Below are positions 1-5,337 of a stretch of DNA of 7,402 nucleotides, one piece after another; the stretch's first letter is position 1, and every line of letters starts with the position of its first letter. The notes under the pieces were generated by a model. That model was not told the DNA's origin and did no database searches. It worked only from the letters and a program-made list of their open reading frames with translations. Origin of the DNA: Candidatus Glassiibacteriota bacterium (GTDB taxonomy: Bacteria; Gemmatimonadota; Glassbacteria; GWA2-58-10); the NCBI GenBank assembly GCA_016934095.1, contig JAFGTO010000159.1, forward strand, positions 1-7,402. Reading direction: 5' to 3'. The position numbers were made by a program, and so were the translations under genes.

Positions 1-11
1 ACATTGTTTTT

Positions 12-33
12 ATTCTTTTGCGAACAAAAGAAT
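12..33. other. Perfect 9-bp hairpin, loop CGAA, flanked by T and A runs
   Basis: The arms 12-20 and 25-33 (attcttttg and caaaagaat) are perfectly complementary around a four-base loop, cgaa. A TTTTT run (7-11) lies just left and a short A run (35-38) just right. Read on the minus strand, the hairpin is followed by AAAAAC rather than T, so it is not a standard terminator for the permease. Read on the plus strand, it is followed by CAAAATTC. It may be part of a repeated intergenic element. The structure is certain, the function is not. Confidence 0.5.
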
Positions 34-220
34 CAAAATTCTTTACGGGCCGCAACTCCCCGGCCTTATTGGAAATCGCCTGATTAAGAGTCTGCGAAGC
101 TTCAGAACGCTCCTTTTTCGCTTGCCTGCTTTCGCCTGCAAACCTGCCGCTTGATCGCTATGGTTCCTTGGTTCGGAGATGAATCCTCTCATAGAAAACA
201 ACCGGATATTGCACCATAAG

Positions 221-237
221 CCAAACCTGCGGTTTGG
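221..237. other. Perfect 7-bp hairpin with 3-base loop
   Basis: The arms ccaaacc (221-227) and ggtttgg (231-237) are exactly complementary around the loop tgc. No run of T follows on either strand, so a simple intrinsic terminator is unlikely. It sits about 200 bp past the permease stop and could protect the 3' end of that transcript or belong to a repeated intergenic element. Confidence 0.4.
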
Positions 238-275
238 GCAGGCTGCAAGAAGGCATAGGCTGCGTTCCTCATACC

Positions 276-318
276 ATACAAGCGTAAATGGGATTCCTTT
301 TTAGAGGAGCGCTTGTAT
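276..318. other. 9-bp inverted repeat with 25-bp spacer
   Basis: The arms atacaagcg (276-284) and cgcttgtat (310-318) are perfect inverted repeats. The spacer contains a second short complementary pair, tcct (295-298) and agga (305-308), around a six-base loop. The RNA could therefore form a bulged long hairpin. No T-run follows directly on either strand. It could be an RNA structural element, the core of a repeat, or a binding site for a dimeric protein. Confidence 0.4.
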
Positions 319-436
319 CCTGCCTCCGTAGCGGCCCTGTTTATGCCCCGCAGCCGCCCCTCTAGCCAACGTTCGGTTGCGAAACCTGCACTGTATTCAA
401 AAGAAAAAACTTTTTTGACAATCGCTCTAACAGGCT

Positions 437-1828
437 TCAGAAAATGTCCCGCACCTCGAGCTTCTCGCGGAAACCCTTGGTGCGCACCGCCAGGTAGGCG
501 ATACCCACCAGCATCCACGAGCCGCCGAGGATAAAAGTCTGCCTGGGCAGGCTCAGCCAGATCGCCAGGCAGGCCGCGAGGCCTGCCGCGGGCGGCAGGA
601 AGTTCTTCAGCAGGCTTCTGGCCGTGCGCCGCCCGAACTTGAAATAGTACTCGCGGATCGAGGCGGCGTTTACCAGCATGAAAGCCAGGAACGCGCCGAA
701 ATTGATCAGGTGCGCACAGATGTCATAGGTCAGGAGGTTGCTCCCAGCCAGGGTTATGGCCCCGATCAGGATAATGTTGTACGAGGGCACGGCGTGTCTC
801 TCGCTCAGGTGGCCGAAAAACCTCTGCGGGAGTATCCCGTCCCTGCCCATGCCGTAGAGGATACGCGAGGCCCCGGTCATCCCGGCCACCGAGGAGCCGA
901 TATGCGCCACCAGCAGGATGAAGGCCAGGGTAAACTCGAGCATGCCCCCGCCCGCTATGTCGGCCACCCCGATCATGGCTTTCTCGATGGCGTTCTCCGC
1001 GCCGAACTTGGCGGCCATCTCCCTGAGGAAGCCCTCCCACTCGGACCAGGGCACCACCGCCTGGGCCAGGTAGACCTGCGCCCCGCTCCAGATCCCGGTG
1101 ATCAGGCAGGTGAGCACCGCAGCCAGCAGGATGTTGCGCCTGGGGTTCTCGACTTCCTCGCTGAGCGTGGTCAGGCCGTCGAAGCCGATATAAGTCAGGG
1201 CGGCCAGGGCGGTCCCCCTGCCGATCACCGGCCAGGAAAAGCTCGATTCATGGTAGAAAGGCTCGGTGGTGAACAGGGCCCCTGCCCCGCCTTTCAGCAA
1301 AAGGTAACGCACCGCGGCGGCCATGAACCAGAAGACCACCGCGCTCATCACGATCATCAGGCCCCAGTTCACCCGGCTGGTGGCCTTGATACCCCGCAGG
1401 TTGAGGAAGGTGAAGCCGAAAGCGAAGACCGCGAACCACGCCCGGGCAGGGACCGCCGGCACCATGTGGTGGGCGGCGATGCCTGCGTAGATCGTACAGA
1501 TGATCGGCACGATCATGTAGTCCAGGAACATGGTGTAGCCGGCGATAAAGCCGAGATGGGGGTTTAGTCCCCTGCCAACGTAGGTATAAGCCGAGCCGGC
1601 GGCCGGGTAGTGGCTGGCCATGCGGCCGTAGCTGACCGCGGTAAAGGCGATGGCGATCATGGCCAGCAGGATGGCGGTTACCGCGTGGCCGGCGGAATCC
1701 CGGTTAGCCAGGCCGAACAGGGCCATTGGGGCCACAGGCTGGATCAGGATGATACCGTAAATGACCAGGTCGCTCAGGCTGAGCACACGGCGGAGCCTTA
1801 CCCCAGGGCTGCCCTGATCCGCTGACAT
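437..1828 (-). CDS. APC-superfamily amino acid/polyamine permease
   Basis: This encodes a 463-residue inner-membrane transporter of the amino acid-polyamine-organocation (APC) superfamily, a usual length for the family. Hydrophobic segments suggest about 12 membrane helices. Family hallmarks are the N-terminal helix 1 region (DLVIYGIILIQPVAP, residues 20-34), the glycine-rich YPAAGSAYTYVGR (74-86) in helix 2/3, YIGFDGLTTLSEEVENPRR (213-231) at the helix 6/7 loop, and ASRILYGMGRDGILP (320-334) near helix 8. These proteins import amino acids or polyamines by proton or cation coupling, or by exchange; the substrate cannot be read from the sequence. The ATG at 1828 is preferred over a GTG at 1837, which would add three residues. 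AGGAAGG lies eight bases before the ATG but would abut the GTG. Promoter-like elements precede it in a 266-bp gap, so it probably has its own transcript. No partner gene is adjacent. Confidence 0.93.
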   Translation of the reverse strand: MSADQGSPGVRLRRVLSLSDLVIYGIILIQPVAPMALFGLANRDSAGHAVTAILLAMIAIAFTAVSYGRMASHYPAAGSAYTYVGRGLNPHLGFIAGYTMFLDYMIVPIICTIYAGIAAHHMVPAVPARAWFAVFAFGFTFLNLRGIKATSRVNWGLMIVMSAVVFWFMAAAVRYLLLKGGAGALFTTEPFYHESSFSWPVIGRGTALAALTYIGFDGLTTLSEEVENPRRNILLAAVLTCLITGIWSGAQVYLAQAVVPWSEWEGFLREMAAKFGAENAIEKAMIGVADIAGGGMLEFTLAFILLVAHIGSSVAGMTGASRILYGMGRDGILPQRFFGHLSERHAVPSYNIILIGAITLAGSNLLTYDICAHLINFGAFLAFMLVNAASIREYYFKFGRRTARSLLKNFLPPAAGLAACLAIWLSLPRQTFILGGSWMLVGIAYLAVRTKGFREKLEVRDIF

Positions 1829-1854
1829 TGAAAGCACCTTCCTGGCGACGGATG

Positions 1855-1860
1855 ATTATA
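1855..1860 (-). promoter_or_regulatory. Candidate -10 element (TATAAT) for the permease gene
   Basis: On the minus strand a perfect TATAAT lies 26 bases before the chosen ATG at 1828. It would place transcription start about 20 bases ahead of the gene, just before the AGGAAGG ribosome binding site. No good -35 hexamer is found 16-18 bases upstream (the base run there is GTCCCG), so it might need an activator or be a chance match. Confidence 0.35.
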
Positions 1861-1889
1861 GCCGGACGGCAAGAGCACGGGACGTATCA

Positions 1890-1917
1890 ATCTTATCAGA
1901 TGTCCCGGATAAGTCAA
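1890..1917 (-). promoter_or_regulatory. Candidate -35/-10 pair with internal dyad, upstream of permease
   Basis: On the minus strand TTGACT (1912-1917) is followed after 16 bases by TAAGAT (1890-1895), a reasonable sigma-70-type pair. The promoter spacer overlaps a 6-bp inverted repeat, cttatc (1892-1897) and gataag (1908-1913), which could be an operator for a dimeric repressor. It lies 60-90 bases ahead of the permease start. The whole interpretation is inference from consensus likeness. Confidence 0.35.
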
Positions 1918-2014
1918 GCGGTTGATGGCTGAAAGCTTCGGGAGGGGGATCCGGCCGGGACTGAAATGTGCCGGGGCTGTCGGCAGGCAGACAGGAACCC
2001 GGCGCTCCCCTGGC

Positions 2015-2041
2015 AAAAACAGCACCGCCCTGAGAGGGCGG
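2015..2041 (-). terminator. Probable intrinsic terminator after the DUF4405-type gene
   Basis: On the minus strand CCGCCCT (2035-2041) pairs perfectly with AGGGCGG (2025-2031) around a three-base loop. A five-T run (2015-2019) follows five bases after the stem. It lies about 55 bases past the stop codon of the membrane protein gene at 2095 and ahead of the permease promoter elements. It therefore probably separates the two transcripts. The gap between stem and T-run makes it a slightly imperfect example. Confidence 0.55.
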
Positions 2042-2059
2042 CCCTTTTACCGGGCCGCC
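2037..2059 (-). other. Strong 8-bp GC hairpin overlapping the terminator stem
   Basis: The arms ggcggccc (2037-2044) and gggccgcc (2052-2059) are perfectly complementary around a seven-base loop (ttttacc on the plus strand). Bases 2037-2041 are also part of the terminator stem at 2025-2041, so the two hairpins cannot form together. On the minus strand this hairpin is made first. It could act as an antiterminator, or simply extend a stable 3' end. Confidence 0.5.
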
Positions 2060-2094
2060 GGGTTCTACGGATCCCGAGTTTGAACCGGGGTTTT

Positions 2095-2952
2095 TTACTG
2101 CGCTTTCTGCAGGACTTCGTAAAACTTGCCAGGGGTGGTGCCCAGCTCAGAGGCCACCAGGCGGAGAGAGCTCCTGCCAGTTGCTTGCACGCCCAGCTTG
2201 CGCAGTGAGGCGAGCACAGTCTCGGTTTGCAGGCCCCGGGCGGCACAGAACTGCTCGATGTTCATCCTGCCGTACCCCCGGCCTTCCTCCGGCCTGGCCC
2301 GGGCGCCGCCGCCGGGGTGGTCGTCTTCGTGGGTCGCCCCGGGCGACTCTGCAGCCGGTGCAGCGCTGACCGGGGCTTCCCGGCCTTCTTGCTGTACGGC
2401 TTCTTCGGGCAGGCTTTCCCGCAGGGACAGATCCTCCTGCCCGGTGCCTGTCCGGCCGGCAGACCTCAACCTGCCGCTCCCCCCGCCTCTGCCCTGGCCT
2501 GGCTGCACGCCGTAGCCGGTCTGATCGCCGTAGCCGGTCTGATCGCCGGATAATTTCATCTTCTCGCGGACCTCGGTAACCTTGCTGAATGGAGGGAGGT
2601 TCAGCAGGGTGCCGGCCACGAACAGGCCTGCCACCACCAGGGCCAGGCCGAACTCACGCTTGAGGCGAAAGCCCTCCTCCATCTTGGTCCTGAAATAATT
2701 GACAAAAATCCTCCAGTTGAACAGCAGGTGCAGCACCGCGCACAAAAGGAACAGGATAGAGGTGGTGGTATGCACCGCGGCCCACTGCCACTTGTCCATT
2801 CCCAGCAGGGTCCAGCCGCTATCCCTGGCGATGCTGCCGGCCGGGGTCAGGTAGAGCACCACCCCGGAGACCAGCATCATCAGGAAAGAGAGGGTCACTA
2901 CAAAAGTGGCGAAGCCCCTCTTGTTGAACTTATTCCTCTTTTTGTTTTCCAT
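2095..2952 (-). CDS. DUF4405-type membrane protein with low-complexity linker and C-terminal helical domain
   Basis: This is a 285-residue membrane protein. Residues 1-13 are lysine/arginine-rich, followed by three hydrophobic helices at about 14-36, 57-79 and 101-118. The second helix carries His61 and His75 in the pattern WAAVH..., LHLLFNW, typical of DUF4405 proteins as I recall them and like the heme-binding pairs of small membrane b-type cytochromes. Heme binding here is inference. Residues 133-228 are a hydrophilic linker rich in Gly, Glu, Arg and Pro. Residues 229-285 form a compact predicted helical domain beginning GRMNIEQFC and containing LRLVASELGTTPGKFYEVL, reminiscent of small helix-turn-helix-like folds. 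The charge pattern suggests that the N-terminus is cytoplasmic. GGAGG lies eight bases before the ATG and supports the start. The physiological role is unknown; a redox or sensing role in the membrane is possible. Confidence 0.75.
   Translation of the reverse strand: MENKKRNKFNKRGFATFVVTLSFLMMLVSGVVLYLTPAGSIARDSGWTLLGMDKWQWAAVHTTTSILFLLCAVLHLLFNWRIFVNYFRTKMEEGFRLKREFGLALVVAGLFVAGTLLNLPPFSKVTEVREKMKLSGDQTGYGDQTGYGVQPGQGRGGGSGRLRSAGRTGTGQEDLSLRESLPEEAVQQEGREAPVSAAPAAESPGATHEDDHPGGGARARPEEGRGYGRMNIEQFCAARGLQTETVLASLRKLGVQATGRSSLRLVASELGTTPGKFYEVLQKAQ
2509..2548. repeat. 18-bp in-frame tandem repeat, two copies plus four bases
   Basis: The unit gccgtagccggtctgatc occurs exactly twice (2509-2526 and 2527-2544), followed by the first four bases of a third. 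On the minus strand it encodes the repeated peptide GDQTGY (residues 137-148) at the beginning of the linker in the DUF4405-type protein. The length is a multiple of three, so gain or loss of units by slippage would keep the frame. Confidence 0.9.
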
Positions 2953-2995
2953 CTTTATTCCCTCCGGTCGAGTAAGCCTGAAGTAATATTAGGGC

Positions 2996-3001
2996 ATTAT
3001 A
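2996..3001 (-). promoter_or_regulatory. Candidate -10 element (TATAAT) for the DUF4405-type gene
   Basis: A perfect TATAAT on the minus strand lies 43 bases before the ATG at 2952, in the 102-bp gap after the beta-helix gene. The hexamer 17 bases upstream (GGCATA) is a poor -35. The position fits a separate promoter for the membrane protein gene, but the support is only consensus likeness. Confidence 0.35.
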
Positions 3002-3029
3002 CAACAAGAAGCAAGCACTATGCCGGATT

Positions 3030-3047
3030 GCGGCTGCCTGGAGCCGC
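3030..3047 (-). terminator. Hairpin just past the beta-helix gene, no T-run
   Basis: The arms gcggct (3030-3035) and agccgc (3042-3047) pair perfectly around a six-base loop, eight bases after the TAA stop at 3055. No T-run follows on the minus strand (the next bases are AATCCGG), so it is at best a weak or factor-assisted terminator. It may instead shield the 3' end of the mRNA. Confidence 0.3.
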
Positions 3048-3054
3048 CCGCGTA

Positions 3055-5286
3055 TTACCGCCCGTACTCGAAAGCCCCGATGTCCGGAGCCTGCCCGGAG
3101 TAGTCCTCGTTGACCCCGCGGATGAGTGCGCCGCGGTCGATCAGCAGGCTGGAGGGCCCGGGCCTCAGGTCGCCGACATCCGTGCCGGAGACCAGGGGGT
3201 AGTTGCCGATCTCGTCCGCCCAGAACCCCTGCCAGGGTATCTGGCCCAGGCCCGGGGTGTCAGTGAACTGCGGGTCCAGGTAGAGGCCGTGGACTTCCTG
3301 CCCGGTGGCGGCCCTGAATTCTTCGAGGCTGAAGTAGGTAACATCGTTCCATTCGAACTTGCGCGGCTCCAGGCCGGGGGTGTGGTAGTAGCAGTTGTAG
3401 TCCAGGTGGTTGTTCCCGTCATAGCCGGTTCGCACCGCCCGGTCGGCCCCGATCATGGCGTTGTTCTTGAAAAATTTGTTGCGGGTCTCCGGCCCGCCCG
3501 AGCCTTTGCCGGTCATGCCGATCATGGCCATGCCGTTGCCGCTGTTGAGCCCGTAGCCGGAGTTGTGGTAGACATAGGTGTAGCCCAGGCTGTAGGGTAC
3601 TCCGACGTTCAGCTTGAACATCAGGTTCATGAAAGTGACATCGTTGCGGGTGACATAGACCGGTCCCCGCTCGATGGGCGCCAGCGAGATCGCCACCATG
3701 GCGTTGCGCACCGTGTTGCCGTGCAGGCGCATGTTCACCCCGCCGCCGTCCAGCTCGAAAGCATCGTCCCCGATATTATAAACCTGGTTGAACATCACGT
3801 CGCAGTCGCGGTGGGCCTCGAGGACCTCCGGCCTTTCCCAGATCTCCACCGTGATCCCGTCGAACCAGCCGTGAATGGTGTTGTAGTTGTACGAGTTGCC
3901 CCTTCCGGAAACATCCGACATGATCCCCTGGCGGGGGTAGCCGCCCGCCTTGATCGAGTTCCAGGGGATGTCCACCAGGCCGGGCTCGTAGATCAAGTTG
4001 CGCCAGACCGCGTTGTCGCGGGTGGACTCGGTCTTGAGGAAGACCCCGTTGGGGGCGTTGTGGATGACGTTGTCGAGCGCCACGCAGCCGCGGGCGCCCT
4101 CGCTGAACCGCACCGCGGCCTGGCCGTAATAGCGCATCTCGAACCCGCGCACCACTACGTATTCACTGGCCGAAAACAGGCAGGCGTACCTGTAGCGGGC
4201 CAGGTTGTACCCGTAGTTCTCCGGGGAATCGCCGCTGCCGGTCCGCACGTAGAGGGTTTTTGTCCGGGCGTTCAGGTACCAGGCGCGGGGGACACCGAGC
4301 GCATCGCTCAGCAGCTCGCTGAGCGAGCCGTAAGGGAACACCCTCTCGCCGTCCTGCGCCAGGTAGCCGTAGCCTGCATCGGGCGAGGACTCGAGGGTGG
4401 TTGAGTAGACCTCGCCGCTGTACTGCCGCCAGACACCCGTGCCTGCAGGTATCTCGACAGAGCCGTCCAGGACCGGGTGGTGCCCCTCTGCGGCGGCGAT
4501 TACCACCGGGCTAGCCTCGGTGCCCTTGAGCCGCTGGAACAGCTCGCCCTCCCGGTACACCCCGTCGAGCGCGCAGACCATGTCGCCGGCCGAGAGGCTC
4601 CCGGCTGCGTGGCCCAGGGTCCGGAAAGGCTCCTCCAGGGTGCCGGGGCCGGTATCATCCCCGGATGGAGAGACATAGTAAGTCCGCCCGCCGGCAGGTT
4701 CGAGCACCATTTCCCGGGTGGCCGCCTCTGTTTCCAGCGGGGCCGCATCCGGCGCGGCCGGGTCGTAGCAGAGGACCCGGAGCGCCACAGTCTCGCCTGG
4801 CTCCAGCGGGTAGATGCTGGCACGGACCAGGTGCAGCTCCGGCTGCACAGTCATCTCCGGGCCGTTGCGCCAGCGCGACTCGGACTGCCTGCGCCAGAAC
4901 AGCAGGAAAGCGGTGCTGTCGCCCGGCTCGCCGGTATAGGAGAGCTCCAGGCCGACAGCATTATAGGTGGGGTAGACCTTCATCCCGCCGGGCACGGGAG
5001 CGGTCCCCTCCAGGGGAGTCAGCTTCCCGGCCATGATATTGATCAGCATGGCCACTGCATCGGTAACCGAATATCTCCCGTCGCCGTTGTAGTCCGCCCT
5101 GGGGTCGCCGGGGCTGGCGACTCCCAGCAGCAGCAGGGAAATGACATCGGTGATGTTGACCCTGCCGTCCCGGTTGAAATCCTCCCTGTAGCGCGCCTGG
5201 GCAGGTCCGGTGCCTGCCTGGAGGAGGTACAGCATACCGGAAAACAGAAAAACCGGGACCAGGCGGAGCGAGTGCCGCTTCAACAT
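3055..5286 (-). CDS. Secreted dockerin and right-handed parallel beta-helix protein
   Basis: This encodes a 743-residue exported protein. Residues 1-31 are a signal peptide (KRH, then a hydrophobic core, cleavage probably after AQA). Residues 36-47 and 65-76 are dockerin-type EF-hand loops: D36, N38, D40, N44, D47 and D65, N67, D69, S73, D76 occupy positions 1, 3, 5, 9 and 12, each followed by a helix. Dockerins bind calcium and usually dock to cohesins. Residues about 102-198 look like a fibronectin type III-like domain. From YYVSPSGDDTGPGT (203-216) onward the protein follows the DUF1565/pectate-lyase-like right-handed beta-helix pattern, with GDDAFELDGG (506-515) as a possible active or metal site. 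It ends in DIGAFEYG, as in the choice-of-anchor Q pattern. Such folds often act on pectin, alginate or other polysaccharides; no substrate can be assigned. AAGGA six bases before the ATG supports the start. It lies about 50 bp after the photolyase gene and may share its transcript. Confidence 0.85.
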   Translation of the reverse strand: MLKRHSLRLVPVFLFSGMLYLLQAGTGPAQARYREDFNRDGRVNITDVISLLLLGVASPGDPRADYNGDGRYSVTDAVAMLINIMAGKLTPLEGTAPVPGGMKVYPTYNAVGLELSYTGEPGDSTAFLLFWRRQSESRWRNGPEMTVQPELHLVRASIYPLEPGETVALRVLCYDPAAPDAAPLETEAATREMVLEPAGGRTYYVSPSGDDTGPGTLEEPFRTLGHAAGSLSAGDMVCALDGVYREGELFQRLKGTEASPVVIAAAEGHHPVLDGSVEIPAGTGVWRQYSGEVYSTTLESSPDAGYGYLAQDGERVFPYGSLSELLSDALGVPRAWYLNARTKTLYVRTGSGDSPENYGYNLARYRYACLFSASEYVVVRGFEMRYYGQAAVRFSEGARGCVALDNVIHNAPNGVFLKTESTRDNAVWRNLIYEPGLVDIPWNSIKAGGYPRQGIMSDVSGRGNSYNYNTIHGWFDGITVEIWERPEVLEAHRDCDVMFNQVYNIGDDAFELDGGGVNMRLHGNTVRNAMVAISLAPIERGPVYVTRNDVTFMNLMFKLNVGVPYSLGYTYVYHNSGYGLNSGNGMAMIGMTGKGSGGPETRNKFFKNNAMIGADRAVRTGYDGNNHLDYNCYYHTPGLEPRKFEWNDVTYFSLEEFRAATGQEVHGLYLDPQFTDTPGLGQIPWQGFWADEIGNYPLVSGTDVGDLRPGPSSLLIDRGALIRGVNEDYSGQAPDIGAFEYGR

Positions 5287-5305
5287 GGGGGCATCCTTTT
5301 GTCAG

Positions 5306-5322
5306 GCTCTCGAGGCGAGAGC
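5306..5322. other. Perfect 7-bp hairpin between photolyase and beta-helix genes
   Basis: The arms gctctcg (5306-5312) and cgagagc (5316-5322) pair perfectly around the loop agg. They fill much of the short 51-bp gap between the photolyase stop and the next start codon. No T-run follows on the minus strand (CTGACAAAAGG). It could be a processing or stability element between two co-transcribed genes. It ends about 20 bases before the ATG at 5286, so it might also affect translation. Confidence 0.45.
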
Positions 5323-5337
5323 TGAGGCTTGCAATCG

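Larger units (their letters stand above)
1..436. other. Gene-free, AT-richer stretch with hairpins; possible interspersed repeat
   Basis: This stretch follows the stop codon of the permease and is visibly richer in A and T than the rest of the window. I see no convincing gene in it. A 41-codon plus-strand frame (179-304) has a GGAG that touches its ATG, which is too close to serve as a normal ribosome binding site. A minus-strand frame stays open for 52 codons from 157 to the left edge but has no good start codon. Three hairpins lie here (12-33, 221-237, 276-318). The mix of a U-rich hairpin, broken frames and a base composition unlike the neighbours looks like a multi-copy intergenic element or a decayed gene. 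That is inference; no second copy exists in this window. Confidence 0.35.

Noticed and set aside
179..304. 41-codon plus-strand frame in the gene-free stretch
   Set aside because: GGAG directly abuts the ATG, leaving no spacer, and the peptide resembles no known protein family. It is described only as part of the possible repeat.
1..436. tRNA, rRNA or CRISPR array in the left-hand stretch
   Set aside because: No cloverleaf, conserved rRNA segment or regularly spaced direct repeats could be found.
189..518. 109-codon minus-strand frame overlapping the permease 3' end
   Set aside because: It overlaps the well-supported permease C-terminus in another frame and has no recognisable domain.
710..1567. 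285-codon open frame on the plus strand
   Set aside because: It is antisense to the permease, rich in Gly, His, Asp and Gln, and shows no domain or ribosome binding site.
1829..1837. GTG start three codons upstream of the permease ATG
   Set aside because: The AGGAAG ribosome binding site would touch the GTG, while its spacing to the ATG at 1828 is ideal.
2062..2096. Plus-strand terminator (CCCG/CGGG followed by six T)
   Set aside because: The stem is only four base pairs with a nine-base loop, and no plus-strand gene lies upstream. The T-run is part of the end of the minus-strand gene.
2728..4404. 558-codon open frame on the plus strand
   Set aside because: It runs antisense to the beta-helix gene and the start of the DUF4405-type gene, both of which have domain support. 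The translation is a low-complexity mix of Val, Ala, Gly, His and Asp without recognisable motifs. Long antisense frames are expected in GC-rich genes.
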